A stretch of 64,000 nucleotides of DNA from Butyrivibrio sp. XPD2002 (GCF_000423945.1 NZ_AUIY01000005.1:168515-232514); one strand, 5' to 3'; positions 10,904 to 20,254 are shown, counted from the first letter of the stretch. The notes: a model not told the origin generated them from the sequence alone. Numbers and translations: made by a program.

Positions 10904-11812
10904 TCAATTCATATCCTTGCCATGTTCCCTTGCAAGGACGTATATTCTCTCACTATCCTCAGTGGGCTCCTCGTGAGTATCAGCATCAATGGCCGTGATA
11001 AAGGTCATGCCCGCCTGCTCAACAAACGCCTTCATCTCATCCAGGGTATATCCCCTCTGAAGGTGTGTTTCGATTGACCTCTCGAAAAGCTCCTCAGAAG
11101 CATCGACTGAAGCCTTATCCGTTCCTGCACCTTTTTTCACAAAAAGAGTAAGATCATACTCGTTGATATTCGTATCAACATCGAAGAAATTCTCCCAGAT
11201 AAAGCTGCAATCCTCTCTGTTCTCCGCTATCGTCACATTGCCGATAACATCCCTGTACTTATGCAGGGTATTAAAATCAAACAGAAAAAGTCCGCCGGGA
11301 TAAAGATAATTATTTACCTTAGTAAAAGCCTTCCTTATCTGTTCGTCCTCGATAAGATAATTGATACTGTCACAGACGCTGACTATAGTGCCCGCGGTAC
11401 AGAAAAGGTCCAGCTCGCACATATCCTGCTCAAGATACATGATGTCCAGCCCCGCTTTTTCCATCTTGCTTCTGGCAATCCCTAGCATATCACCGGAATT
11501 ATCAATCCCGATCATATCAAAACCAAGCTTTGCCATCTCTTCTGTAAAGCTTCCGGTTCCGCAGCCTAGCTCCACCACAAGGTTCTTTTCCTGGAGCAGG
11601 AGCTCCTCTGTGTCCTCTACAGAATCTTCAGCATCCTCATATTCAGTTTCAGGCTCCTCTTCCCCTTTTGTGGTGGCAGCACCATTATTAGCATAAGGAG
11701 CAGAAATCCCATATCCCGAAATAAGACGCGATATATACGCCGCCCAGTCGTGATATGGGGTTTCATCCATAAACTCATCATATACTTTTGCAAAATCTGT
11801 ATAGGCTTCCAT
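10904..11812 (-). CDS. Class I SAM-dependent methyltransferase
   Basis: A 302-residue methyltransferase with motif I VVELGCGTGSFTEEMA and the following acidic motif IGIDNSGDML. An unusual insertion of about 50 residues, very acidic and low in complexity (NNGAATTKGEEEPETE... VEDTEELLL), sits between the N-terminal helix and motif I. I place the start at 11812 because GGGAG lies 6 bases upstream; two further in-frame starts lie above it. The substrate is unknown. nadE follows on the same strand. Confidence 0.85.
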   Translation of the reverse strand: MEAYTDFAKVYDEFMDETPYHDWAAYISRLISGYGISAPYANNGAATTKGEEEPETEYEDAEDSVEDTEELLLQEKNLVVELGCGTGSFTEEMAKLGFDMIGIDNSGDMLGIARSKMEKAGLDIMYLEQDMCELDLFCTAGTIVSVCDSINYLIEDEQIRKAFTKVNNYLYPGGLFLFDFNTLHKYRDVIGNVTIAENREDCSFIWENFFDVDTNINEYDLTLFVKKGAGTDKASVDASEELFERSIETHLQRGYTLDEMKAFVEQAGMTFITAIDADTHEEPTEDSERIYVLAREHGKDMN

Positions 11813-11853
11813 AGTCATCTCCCAATGAAAATAACTTACTTCACACACATTTT

Positions 11854-11898
11854 ATCAAAAAAAGAGCAGGCTTGCACTTTTAATGTACAAACCCGCTC
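11854..11898 (-). terminator. Terminator of the small multidrug-export-like gene
   Basis: An imperfect stem (GAGCGGGTTTG paired with CAAGCCTGCTC) is followed by seven T on the minus strand, 18 bases beyond the stop at 11916. Confidence 0.85.
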
Positions 11899-11915
11899 TC
11901 TACAATTTTCATCTA

Positions 11916-12434
11916 TCAGCCTGCGAAACCAAAAATCGCACCAACACCCAAGTAGCTGACTAGTCCTACGATTGTACCTGCAAGGGCAATTCCGCATACG
12001 ACAGCGATAACGCTCTTCTTAAAGTCCATATCAAGGATTGAAGCAGCCAGTGTTCCTGTCCATGCGCCTGTTCCGGGAACCGGGATTCCAACAAACAGAA
12101 GGAGTGCCCAATAAACACCTTTTCCGGCCTTCTCCTGAAGCTTCATTCCGCCCTTCTCACCCTTGTTAAGACAAAAGCTGAAGAAACGACCGATAACCGG
12201 CTTATCCTTACCCCACTCAAGGATTCTTCTTGCAAAGAAGAAAATGAAGGGCATAGGAATCATATTACCGATTGCGATAATAATATATCCCAAAAGCAAG
12301 TTAAAGCCTGTAGCTGTATGTGCAAATCCATGGGCAGCGGGTACAGCGCCTCTGAGTTCAACCATAGGAACCATGGAAAGAATAAATACAAAAATATACT
12401 GACCAATAAGTGACGTTTTAAACAAAGTAAGCAT
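11916..12434 (-). CDS. Small multidrug-export family membrane protein (COG2426)
   Basis: A hydrophobic protein of 172 residues with four or five membrane segments. It carries the family signature VPMVELRGAVP near the N-terminus and FVGIPVPGTGAWTG in the middle, typical of the COG2426 / Sm_multidrug_ex group. That name is historical; transport of drugs is not established. I use the ATG at 12434; a TTG 36 bases upstream is the alternative. It is a single gene with its own terminator. Confidence 0.85.
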   Translation of the reverse strand: MLTLFKTSLIGQYIFVFILSMVPMVELRGAVPAAHGFAHTATGFNLLLGYIIIAIGNMIPMPFIFFFARRILEWGKDKPVIGRFFSFCLNKGEKGGMKLQEKAGKGVYWALLLFVGIPVPGTGAWTGTLAASILDMDFKKSVIAVVCGIALAGTIVGLVSYLGVGAIFGFAG

Positions 12435-12600
12435 AAAAACAGCCTTTCTTACAATCCGTTCACCGGGCAAATCATCAGATGCTGGTGAACATATAAAACA
12501 TTCCAGTACACGATTGTATCAAAAGGCTGTTAATCCTACAAGTATAATTGTTTTTTCGTATAATAATTTACGTCAAAACTCATTTTTTCAATTGTCCGCT

Positions 12601-13662
12601 TTACGCAAGATACTCCTTTAAAAATGCGATAAGCTTATCCATTTCCTCATCAGTTCCGATGGTTATCCTTAGGTAATCGGCGATTCTATCAGCGCTCCAG
12701 TGTCTCACATAAATACCCTTTTCCTTAAGCGCAAGGAAAAGCTCTTCTCCGGAGACTCTTTCATGCTTTGCGAAGATAAAGTTCGCCTTGGAATCAGGGA
12801 ATGTAAATCCAAGCCCGGAAAGCTCCTTCTTCACACGCTCTCTGGTGGCAACGATTTTTGCACAGGTGTCCTTGAAATACTTATCATCTTCTATTGCAGC
12901 AACTCCCAGCTCAAGTGAAGGTCTGTTCATTGTATATGAATTGAAGGAAAACTTCGCATCCTGCATATACTTAATAAGCTTTTTGGAGCCGAAGGCATAC
13001 CCAATTCTCATTCCTGCCATTGCTCTGGACTTGGAGAAGGTCTGTACCACCAGAACATTTTCATATTTCTCTATGAGAGGAAGCGCACTTTCTCCGCCAA
13101 AATCTATATATGCTTCATCTATGATAACCACAGAATTCCTGTTGTGCTGAATTAACTTTTCAAGTTCAGACACAGGCTCAGATATTCCCACAGGGGCATT
13201 GGGATTTGCAATTATCACTCCGCCATTTGGCTGATTCTCCTCATAATAGTCCTCAAAATTGATCTTGAAATCATCGTTTAAAGGAATCTTTTTATAAGGC
13301 ACCTTGTACAGCTCTGCCCATACATCATAGAAGGAATAGGTTATATCCGGGAAAAGCAGGGGCTTATCGGAATTGAAAAAAGTAAGATAAGCCATTGAAA
13401 GTACATCGTCTGAACCCACACCTACAAAAATCTGGTCCTTTGGCACATTGTAATAATCTGAAAGTGCATCCACCAGAACGGAAGCCTCCGGATCAGGATA
13501 AAGTCTCATATCCTCATATTTGATGTTATCCAAAAGCTTTCTTACTCCCGGTGCCGGCGGATAGGGGCACTCGTTTGTATTTAATTTGATTATGTTTTTA
13601 TCCTTAGGCTGCTCTCCCGGAACATAGGGAGTTACCTTTCTTACTATTTTTTCCCAGCTCAT
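12601..13662 (-). CDS. hisC: Histidinol-phosphate aminotransferase
   Basis: A PLP enzyme of histidine synthesis, 353 residues. The segment LNTNECPYPPAPGV is the typical HisC opening, followed by IANPNAPVG, IIDEAYIDFG and the PLP lysine in QTFSKSRAMAGMRIGYA. GGAG lies 7 bases before the ATG. It stands alone here, away from other his genes. Some relatives act on other amino acids or cobalamin precursors, but the sequence is ordinary for HisC. Confidence 0.92.
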   Translation of the reverse strand: MSWEKIVRKVTPYVPGEQPKDKNIIKLNTNECPYPPAPGVRKLLDNIKYEDMRLYPDPEASVLVDALSDYYNVPKDQIFVGVGSDDVLSMAYLTFFNSDKPLLFPDITYSFYDVWAELYKVPYKKIPLNDDFKINFEDYYEENQPNGGVIIANPNAPVGISEPVSELEKLIQHNRNSVVIIDEAYIDFGGESALPLIEKYENVLVVQTFSKSRAMAGMRIGYAFGSKKLIKYMQDAKFSFNSYTMNRPSLELGVAAIEDDKYFKDTCAKIVATRERVKKELSGLGFTFPDSKANFIFAKHERVSGEELFLALKEKGIYVRHWSADRIADYLRITIGTDEEMDKLIAFLKEYLA

Positions 13663-13730
13663 ATCTGCTCTCCGTTAAATGAAGAAATATCTCATCTTTT
13701 ATAAATATAAAGAAATATTTCCAAATAATT

Positions 13731-13796
13731 AAAGGTTGCTTTTTAACACTTTACCATGTTATCACACTAAAGTGTTTTAAAGCAACCCTTTTTTCT
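13731..13796. terminator. Long hairpin, probable bidirectional terminator
   Basis: Two arms of about 20 bases (GGTTGCTTTTTAACACTTT paired with AAAGTGTTTTAAAGCAACC) have a run of T on the plus side and a weaker T-rich tract on the minus side. It lies just past the stop of the lipoprotein gene at 13803. Confidence 0.8.
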
Positions 13797-13802
13797 GACA
13801 TC

Positions 13803-14873
13803 TTAATACACAGCCTGTACATCGGTTATTTCATCATTCTCTATCCTGTAGCTCCATACAGAATGTCCGGGAACTCTGTGCTCCGTAAGATAATAGGTTC
13901 CATCTACCTGCGTAACATTGTAAGGAGTTCCTCCTCCCACAAAGTACGTACTGTAGATTTCTTCATAGTCACCGCTCATTAGCCGCTTCAGGTTCCTGGT
14001 CCTTATCATGGTAGCCGCGTCCTGATTTCCACTGATATCCGTAGATACAGTTATATAAAAATAGCCGCCGTCACGATACAGCGCCACCATGCCTGCCATT
14101 TGGTCAGGCACCTCGATCTTTTCCTTAATTTCCAAGGTGTTCTTGTCGCATATGAGAATACCTGAAGGCTTTCCGTCAGCACCTATTCCGGAAACAAAAT
14201 ATATCTCGTCGCCATTTAAATAAAAGGACCTGATATATGTCCCGTCAAGAGGACTTGTCTCCCCTCCTCCGGCTTTCCTGACCTCTGTCAGATACATATC
14301 AGTAGAGCCCTCCTCATGCCTGAAGATATACATCTCCCCGGTAGTTGAGCTCCACACATAGAAAGCCTTATCCTCTTCGTCGTACACCGTATAGTGAGGT
14401 CTTTTCCCTATATTATTAAAAAGCTGAGTATTAACATAGGCTCCGTCTCTGTTCTCAAAGACCAGAACCCTGTTATTCTCCGTATCATCCACCATAATAA
14501 CGCTGCCGTCTCCCGCCATGGTGTGGGGCTGCTTGGCAGCCTTTGTTAGAACCTTCCATTCGTTAATGGGCGCGGTCATATCCTCGTTATAAATAATCTG
14601 ATCATGGTAGCAGTCCACAATGAACCACATCCCGTCTATCCTGGTCACATAGGTGGGAACACTAAGCGAAAACTCTGTATTAGCTTCGCCGCTTACAGCA
14701 CCATCCGTAACCTTCTCGGATTCACTAATATATCCGCTATCAGCCTTCCATGCCACTTTTTCTTCCGAAGACTGAAGCTGCGCCATAGGCTCTTTATTAT
14801 CGGCATTTCTGCCGCAGCCTATGGCGCTTATACTCATAATTATTCCTATTAAAATCGCAGTAAATCTACGCAT
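13803..14873 (-). CDS. Lipoprotein with beta-propeller-like sequence
   Basis: A 356-residue protein with a lipoprotein signal (hydrophobic segment ending AIGC, lipid-attachment Cys at residue 20), then a Ser/Glu-rich spacer. The rest contains repeated aromatic/Gly blocks such as GDGSVIMVDDTENNRVLVF and NGDEIYFVSGIG, which suggest a beta-propeller. It is probably anchored on the outer face of the membrane. Its gene lies 21 bases after the glycosyltransferase gene at 14895, so the two are probably co-transcribed. Function is unknown. Confidence 0.75.
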   Translation of the reverse strand: MRRFTAILIGIIMSISAIGCGRNADNKEPMAQLQSSEEKVAWKADSGYISESEKVTDGAVSGEANTEFSLSVPTYVTRIDGMWFIVDCYHDQIIYNEDMTAPINEWKVLTKAAKQPHTMAGDGSVIMVDDTENNRVLVFENRDGAYVNTQLFNNIGKRPHYTVYDEEDKAFYVWSSTTGEMYIFRHEEGSTDMYLTEVRKAGGGETSPLDGTYIRSFYLNGDEIYFVSGIGADGKPSGILICDKNTLEIKEKIEVPDQMAGMVALYRDGGYFYITVSTDISGNQDAATMIRTRNLKRLMSGDYEEIYSTYFVGGGTPYNVTQVDGTYYLTEHRVPGHSVWSYRIENDEITDVQAVY

Positions 14874-14894
14874 TTTCTACTATGTCAGTACCTT

Positions 14895-15941
14895 TTACAA
14901 TATTGTCTGCTGCTGTTCTCCGGAGGGAACCTGCCACTTATTGGCTTCATTTTCATAATCAGCTGCCAGCTCCAGATTGCCTAGCTCGCGATAGCACTCA
15001 GCTATCTTGTGAAGCGCCATGTCTCCGCTCCTGTGTACATCAAGAATCGGCGAAGTCTCATAGGCCGCATTGTAATACCACACAATGGCCTCATCAAGAT
15101 CCCCTTTGTTCCTATAATGATTACCCAGCTCATAGCACATCTCACTGGACGGAATCGTGGTGAGATCCTTAAGGGAATATTTAAGAATCTCATCTGTTTT
15201 CCCATCTATAACTGCTATATGCGCAAGCACACAGGCAGCTTCCTTAATCTGATCAAGATCTCTTCCGGTATCCACAATTGAGCTCTCAAAGAACTCCTTA
15301 GCAAGCATGAAATCCTCTTCCGTTCCAACCATGAAAAGCTCTCTGGCATACATGTTGTGGAGACGTTTACTGATATACTCGCCCTCTCTAATGGCACGTC
15401 TGAAGGCCGATAAATCTCTCTCGCCATGATCCTCAGTGGGATTGTGTTGAATCTCAACCTCACTGTTGCACACCGTGGAATCAAGCTTGATCATCTCATG
15501 GATTGGATCATGCCATACATACTTACGAATTCTTCTGAAAAGCTTGGGCCTGAGTTCACGGTCGAAATTATAAACCGTGTTGTGGCTTAGCTGATTGCAG
15601 TAATACATCTGAACCACATCGATATCAAGCTCATCTATATCCTTCTTGAGCTGCTTAAAGCGCTCGCGATTTTCCTCATCTATTGTCTCATCCGCATCTG
15701 CAGAATAGATAAAATCGCAGGTCGCCTGCTCAAATGAATAGTTTCTGGCATCAGAAAAGCTTCCCGTCCACTCAAACTCAAAAACCTTCGCTCCATAGGA
15801 CTTGGCAATCTCCATAGTTCTATCGGTTGAGCCTGTGTCGACAATTATCATCTCGTCCACCAGATCCTTTATACAATCAAGACAGGTGCCGAGTTTTTCC
15901 TCTTCATTCTTAACGATCATGCATAAGCTTATTGTAATCAT
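14895..15941 (-). CDS. Family 2 glycosyltransferase with C-terminal TPR-like repeats
   Basis: A 348-residue protein. The N-terminal GT-A domain has SLCMIVKNEEEKL, the VDTGSTDRT motif and the metal-binding SADADE. The C-terminal third (from about residue 205) consists of helical repeats like TPRs (ELGNHYRNKGDLDEAIVWYYNA, IAECYRELGNLELA). This arrangement is common in enzymes that glycosylate proteins or peptides, but the acceptor is unknown. The lipoprotein gene follows directly. Confidence 0.88.
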   Translation of the reverse strand: MITISLCMIVKNEEEKLGTCLDCIKDLVDEMIIVDTGSTDRTMEIAKSYGAKVFEFEWTGSFSDARNYSFEQATCDFIYSADADETIDEENRERFKQLKKDIDELDIDVVQMYYCNQLSHNTVYNFDRELRPKLFRRIRKYVWHDPIHEMIKLDSTVCNSEVEIQHNPTEDHGERDLSAFRRAIREGEYISKRLHNMYARELFMVGTEEDFMLAKEFFESSIVDTGRDLDQIKEAACVLAHIAVIDGKTDEILKYSLKDLTTIPSSEMCYELGNHYRNKGDLDEAIVWYYNAAYETSPILDVHRSGDMALHKIAECYRELGNLELAADYENEANKWQVPSGEQQQTIL

Positions 15942-16031
15942 AGAGCGCCCCTCACTAAATCTTTGCTAAACTACAATTATCATCCTATCTGCACTATTTT
16001 CTCGAAATATCGACAATTATATACTTATATC

Positions 16032-17504
16032 TTATTGAATATTACCTTCATCGTCAATAGAAATGCCTGCGGACATCTGCCTCATATGGTTCAGAACCGC
16101 GGCCTTTCTTTCGCCTGTAGCCTCGGATACCGTACATCCACTCTGAATGGCAGGTATAAACTGAAGCTTCACCTGTCCATCCTTATAAATATTGGCTCTA
16201 AGCAGTCCTGTTTCCAGTTCCTTTGAATTAAAGAGGAAGTTACCAAGACTGTACACAACCGGAACGCCGTTAATGTAGCCAATCTTCTGTAAAATATGAG
16301 GATGGGCACCGACAATCAGGTCAGCTCCTGCCTCGACCATCTCCGGTCCCTGCTTTTCCTGCCACCAGTCAATTTCTTCCTTATTTTCAGTTCCCCAGTG
16401 GACACATACGATAACGAAAGCACCTGTAGCCTTCGCCTCTTTAATCCTGCTGACGAGCTTTGTTATATCAAGACACCTGAAAACTCCGGGTGAACTGTCT
16501 GTAGCCCCTTTAGTATCAGGATTATCAATTCTTTCAATCTCTGTCGCTGAGATAATGGCTATCTTAATGCCGTTATCCGCAATGTAATATACAGGATGTG
16601 ATGCCTCCTCAAGGTTAGCACCTGCACCTATCCTTGCAACTCCTACGCTGTCAATTGTTGAAAGCGTATCCAAAAGTGCGGTCTGTCCATAGTCATACGC
16701 ATGATTGTTGGCAAGTGTAGCAACATCAACTCCCATCTGATTAAGAAGCTCTGCGGAGGAAGGATCAGCCCTGAAAGTAAAGGTCTTTCCTTCAGTAGGA
16801 CTTCCACCGTATGAATAGGGGAACTCGTTGTTTACCACCATGATATCCGCGCTTCGCATATATGAAAGGAGACTTCCACCTATCACACCTTCAATACCAC
16901 CGCCGTTCTGGCGAATCCTGTTCATGATCGCATAATTAGGATCAAAGAGAATATCTCCCGCAAAGGCCATCGATACATAATCCTGATTAGCCGGAGTTAA
17001 TGCATGCTCCCAATTGGCATCAGTGATCTCTACCTCTACTTTATCCTGATTCTGGTCCGAAGCTCCTGCTTCCTGTCCCTCTGCCTGTTCCTGATCTGAT
17101 ATTCCCTGTCCGTTTTCACCATTCTGCTTATCAGCAAGAGCCAGGTCTGTGTTTTCACCATCATTGGCAGCTTCTATATCATTATTATCCAGCTTCGTAG
17201 CTCCCGGAAGTCTTGAATCGCCTTTAACTTCCGCTATATCGGATGATTTCTCCTCTTCACCACCGATCTTCTCAGCCAAAGGAACCCTCAAATCCGCTTG
17301 TATTTCCGTTACATCATCAGCAGCCTCAATCCGGGATGTCGACTTTGCCGCCATTGTAAATAAAACCACAGCCCCCACTGTAATAGTCAGTAAAAATGCG
17401 CATACTGAAGCTACCACCGCAGTGTTTACCCCGGAAAAGAAGCCCCCTTTTTCATTTATCTCATCATCATACAAATCTTTTTTCATAATATACCACAGGA
17501 ACAA
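16032..17504 (-). CDS. CapA-family membrane-anchored metallophosphoesterase-like protein
   Basis: A 490-residue protein with one N-terminal transmembrane helix (about residues 28-50), a long Asp/Glu/Gln-rich spacer, and a C-terminal CapA/PGA_cap domain (about residues 180-450) with MAFAGDILFD, LANNHAYDYG, VHWGTE and GAHPHILQ. Relatives act in poly-gamma-glutamate capsule formation or other cell-envelope tasks; no capB or capC is nearby. The start shown is TTG with CAGGGA 6 bases upstream; an ATG at 17486 is possible. Confidence 0.88.
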   Translation of the reverse strand: MFLWYIMKKDLYDDEINEKGGFFSGVNTAVVASVCAFLLTITVGAVVLFTMAAKSTSRIEAADDVTEIQADLRVPLAEKIGGEEEKSSDIAEVKGDSRLPGATKLDNNDIEAANDGENTDLALADKQNGENGQGISDQEQAEGQEAGASDQNQDKVEVEITDANWEHALTPANQDYVSMAFAGDILFDPNYAIMNRIRQNGGGIEGVIGGSLLSYMRSADIMVVNNEFPYSYGGSPTEGKTFTFRADPSSAELLNQMGVDVATLANNHAYDYGQTALLDTLSTIDSVGVARIGAGANLEEASHPVYYIADNGIKIAIISATEIERIDNPDTKGATDSSPGVFRCLDITKLVSRIKEAKATGAFVIVCVHWGTENKEEIDWWQEKQGPEMVEAGADLIVGAHPHILQKIGYINGVPVVYSLGNFLFNSKELETGLLRANIYKDGQVKLQFIPAIQSGCTVSEATGERKAAVLNHMRQMSAGISIDDEGNIQ

Positions 17505-17556
17505 CTATATCCCTGCAAACTCCCACTTTTAGAATACCACATATTGTTAAAAACGT

Positions 17557-17592
17557 AAAAAAAATGGCTACTGCACATAGTGCAATAGCCAT
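17557..17592 (-). terminator. Terminator of the ribosomal protein operon
   Basis: Near-perfect stem (ATGGCTA / TAGCCAT outside, TGCAC / GTGCA inside) followed by eight T on the minus strand, 38 bases past the rplA stop. Confidence 0.95.
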
Positions 17593-17629
17593 TCAAAGCT
17601 CACATTATATTGATATTCTCAATCGTAAA

Positions 17630-18319
17630 TCAATACTTGTTAGCAACAACCTTGACACCAGGTCCCATTGTTGTAGCAAGTGATACACTCTTAAGGTACT
17701 GGCCCTTAACAGTTGCAGGCTTAGCCTTTACGATAGCATCCATAAGAGCTGTGAAGTTCTGCTCGAGCTGCTCCTCTGAGAAAGATGCCTTTCCGATAGG
17801 GCAGTGGATGATGTTAGCCTTGTCAAGACGGTACTCAATCTTACCAGCCTTGATATCGTTGATAGCCTTAGTAACGTCCATTGTTACTGTACCAGCCTTC
17901 GGGTTAGGCATAAGACCCTTAGGTCCGAGAACCTTACCAAGACGTCCTACAACACCCATCATATCAGGTGTAGCAACTACAACGTCAAAGTCAAGCCAAC
18001 CTTCGTTCTGGATCTTGGGAATGAGCTCCTCGCCACCTACGTGGTCAGCTCCGGCAGCCTGTGCCTCGTCAAGCTTTGTTCCCTTTGCAAATACAAGAAC
18101 CTTTACGCTCTTACCTGTTCCGTGCGGAAGAACAACCGCACCACGGATCTGCTGATCCGCATGACGACCGTCGCAGCTTGTACGAATGTGTACTTCAACA
18201 GTCTCATCAAATTTTGCAGTAGCAGACTTCTTTACTAAAGAGATTGCTTCTGCAGCTTCATACTGCTGTGCTCTGTCGATGAGCTTAGCAGCTTCAACAT
18301 ACTTCTTTCCGTGTTTCAT
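17630..18319 (-). CDS. rplA: 50S ribosomal protein L1
   Basis: A 229-residue protein that builds the L1 stalk of the large subunit. The typical [14 protein letters not shown] start, RNA-binding loops and [10 protein letters not shown] segment are present. It follows rplK after 14 bases. In many bacteria L1 represses its own operon by binding the leader RNA of rplK (see 18801-18845). Confidence 0.98.
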   Translation of the reverse strand: MKHGKKYVEAAKLIDRAQQYEAAEAISLVKKSATAKFDETVEVHIRTSCDGRHADQQIRGAVVLPHGTGKSVKVLVFAKGTKLDEAQAAGADHVGGEELIPKIQNEGWLDFDVVVATPDMMGVVGRLGKVLGPKGLMPNPKAGTVTMDVTKAINDIKAGKIEYRLDKANIIHCPIGKASFSEEQLEQNFTALMDAIVKAKPATVKGQYLKSVSLATTMGPGVKVVANKY

Positions 18320-18333
18320 CTCTTAGTCCTCCA

Positions 18334-18759
18334 TCAGTCTTCTACTACAACACCCATGCTGCGTGCAGTACCAGCGATCATGCTCATAGCACCTTCGATG
18401 TCAACTGCATTCAGGTCAGGCATCTTTGTCTCTGCGATCTCGCGGATCTTATCCTTAGAAATTGTTGCAACCTTGTTCTTGTTCGGAACACCAGAAGCCT
18501 TCTGGATGTTGCATGCCTTCTTAATAAGAACTGCTGCAGGCGGAGTCTTTGTGATGAATGTGAAACTTCTGTCTGCATAAACTGTGATGACAACAGGAAT
18601 GATGACATCACCCTTGTCAGCTGTCTTAGCGTTGAACTGCTTTGTGAATTCAACGATGTTTACACCATGCTGACCAAGTGCCGGTCCAACCGGGGGTGCT
18701 GGTGTTGCTTTACCAGCCTGGATCTGTAACTTAATGTATCCTTCGACTTTCTTTGCCAT
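18334..18759 (-). CDS. rplK: 50S ribosomal protein L11
   Basis: A 141-residue protein of the GTPase-associated centre. The sequence begins [31 protein letters not shown], which is typical. AGGAGGT lies 5 bases before the ATG at 18759, so upstream in-frame starts are rejected. It is followed by rplA. Confidence 0.98.
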   Translation of the reverse strand: MAKKVEGYIKLQIQAGKATPAPPVGPALGQHGVNIVEFTKQFNAKTADKGDVIIPVVITVYADRSFTFITKTPPAAVLIKKACNIQKASGVPNKNKVATISKDKIREIAETKMPDLNAVDIEGAMSMIAGTARSMGVVVED

Positions 18760-18800
18760 AATGGCACCTCCTAGAAATAATGTGGTCAGGCGCATTCCGA

Positions 18801-18845
18801 GTGTATAAATCACTCATCTGCCCAGACAAGGCAAATGTTATACAC
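18801..18845 (-). promoter_or_regulatory. Candidate L1-binding hairpin in the rplK leader
   Basis: A long hairpin in the minus-strand transcript: GTGTATAA pairs with TTATACAC (18838-18845 and 18801-18808), and ATTTGCC with GGCAGAT further in, with an asymmetric internal loop (GAGTGA). It lies 42 bases before the rplK start. Feedback by L1 on this operon is established in other bacteria; identity of this particular site is inference. Confidence 0.5.
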
Positions 18846-18900
18846 AAATGCTCCCACTCCAGTTCCCATGAATTGAAATATCTTAATTTCAACCCATCTA

Positions 18901-18930
18901 TATATAGTAGATAAATCTACGATATACCAA
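18901..18930 (-). promoter_or_regulatory. Possible internal promoter for rplK-rplA
   Basis: Minus strand TTGGTA (18925-18930), 18-base spacer, TATATA (18901-18906), just past the nusG stop. The spacer contains the perfect inverted repeat GTAGAT-TT-ATCTAC. A second inverted repeat (TTGAAAT / ATTTCAA, 18873-18892) follows in the leader. Confidence 0.4.
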
Positions 18931-18933
18931 TCT

Positions 18934-19605
18934 TTAGCTTGTTACCTTACGAACTTCTGTGAATCCAATCTCAACAGGTGTCTCTCTACCAAACAGATTA
19001 ACATTGATAGTAGCACTCTGCTTACCGAAGTCCATACGCTGAACGATACCAACTGTACCATTCCAAACGCCGGCAACAACTGCAATCTCATCGCCTACAC
19101 CGAAATCAACAGACATGTTCTCAGTCTTGATTCCAAGAGGCTTAATCTCAGCATCTGACAGCGGTACCGGCTTACTTCCCGGTCCTACAAATCCTGTAAC
19201 ACCTCTGGTGTTGCGGACAACATACCATGTCTCATCGTTCATATCCATATTTACAAGGACATAACCTGGAAACATCTTGCGGCTGACAGTCTTACGCGCA
19301 CCATTCTTCATTTCTACAACGTCCTGAAGCGGTACACGAACCTCAAAAATCTGGTTCTCCAGATGACGATTCTCAATCGTCTTCTCAAGGTTGGCCTTAA
19401 CCTTCATCTCATAGCCTGAATATGTATGTACAACATACCAGTGAGCGTTCTGGTGAGCAGGAGTCTCTGAAGATTCAACGGTTGCATCAATAGACTCGCT
19501 AACAGCGCTGTCTTCATTAACAGCTTCTGCAGCCTGTGCATTCTCCTCTTCAGCAGAGCCCAAAGTCAGATCGAGTTCATTTTCATTCTGCATCTCTTCT
19601 GCCAT
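18934..19605 (-). CDS. nusG: Transcription elongation/antitermination factor NusG
   Basis: The C-terminal 170 residues are a standard NusG: NGN domain starting HWYVVHTYSGYE, the MFPGYVLV motif, and a KOW domain with GVWNGTVGIVQ. The protein has an extra N-terminal segment of about 54 residues, very acidic (many Glu, Asp, Ala, Ser), that standard NusG lacks. secE lies 12 bases upstream. It couples RNA polymerase to termination or translation machinery. Confidence 0.96.
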   Translation of the reverse strand: MAEEMQNENELDLTLGSAEEENAQAAEAVNEDSAVSESIDATVESSETPAHQNAHWYVVHTYSGYEMKVKANLEKTIENRHLENQIFEVRVPLQDVVEMKNGARKTVSRKMFPGYVLVNMDMNDETWYVVRNTRGVTGFVGPGSKPVPLSDAEIKPLGIKTENMSVDFGVGDEIAVVAGVWNGTVGIVQRMDFGKQSATINVNLFGRETPVEIGFTEVRKVTS

Positions 19606-19617
19606 AATACTCCTTTA

Positions 19618-19836
19618 TCAAATCTTGGTTATAAAGTTAATAAGATAACCAAAAGCATAGTCAAACACAGCTATAAGAGCACCAATAATAACGGAAATGA
19701 TAACAACAGCAGTGGTCTGCTTTGTAATATCTTCTCTGGTAGGCCACATAATCTTATTAAACTCAGCCTTTACACCTTTAATAAAGGAAGATACTTTGCT
19801 CTCCTGTGCATTTTTAGTAGCAGTATTTTCGCTCAT
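19618..19836 (-). CDS. secE: Preprotein translocase subunit SecE
   Basis: A 72-residue single-span membrane protein with the conserved FIKGVKAEFNKIMWPTREDI motif before the transmembrane helix (about residues 43-65). It is the small essential subunit of SecYEG. Its place between rpmG and nusG is classic. Confidence 0.97.
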   Translation of the reverse strand: MSENTATKNAQESKVSSFIKGVKAEFNKIMWPTREDITKQTTAVVIISVIIGALIAVFDYAFGYLINFITKI

Positions 19837-19886
19837 ATCACCTAAACTCCCTTCAACTCATGGACTTTTTCCATGTTACAGTGGAA

Positions 19887-20036
19887 TTACTTTGTCTCCT
19901 TGTGAGGTGTGTGCTTCTTGCAGAAAGGACAGTACTTCTTGATTTCAATTCTGTCAGGATGAGTCTTCTTATCCTTTGTTGTGTCATAGTTACGGTTTTT
20001 GCACTCTGTGCAAGCAAGTGTGATTCTTGTACGCAT
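19887..20036 (-). CDS. rpmG: 50S ribosomal protein L33
   Basis: A 49-residue gene read directly from the bases. It begins [20 protein letters not shown] and has two CxxC pairs (CTEC and CPFC), so it is the zinc-binding form of L33. GGAGGA lies 7-8 bases upstream of the ATG at 20034-20036. It opens the rpmG-secE-nusG transcript. Confidence 0.97.
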   Translation of the reverse strand: MRTRITLACTECKNRNYDTTKDKKTHPDRIEIKKYCPFCKKHTPHKETK

Positions 20037-20122
20037 TGTTCATTCCTCCGTGCGTTGTTCTATCAATTTTACCACCTATTTTAAGGCATAAAAAAAAGAC
20101 CTAAATTTTCTGTCGCTTGTAT

Positions 20123-20151
20123 AATATAGCATGACTGTCATGCTACGTCAA
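20123..20151 (-). promoter_or_regulatory. Promoter of the rpmG-secE-nusG operon with palindromic spacer
   Basis: Minus strand TTGACG (20146-20151), 17-base spacer, TATATT (20123-20128). The spacer is almost entirely a perfect 15-base palindrome, GCATGAC-T-GTCATGC (20129-20143), which looks like an operator placed between the two promoter boxes. Confidence 0.75.
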
Positions 20152-20254
20152 CTGGTTTTTTTCAGAACCTTTTCCAACAGTTTATTATCGGTCACGAATA
20201 TCTTCTATATTATAGCATACTTTCTTTTTTAATAATATGTTTATACTTATTTAA

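Noticed and set aside
16032..17504. Poly-gamma-glutamate capsule operon
   Set aside because: Only the CapA-like protein is present; capB and capC are absent, so capsule synthesis is not supported.
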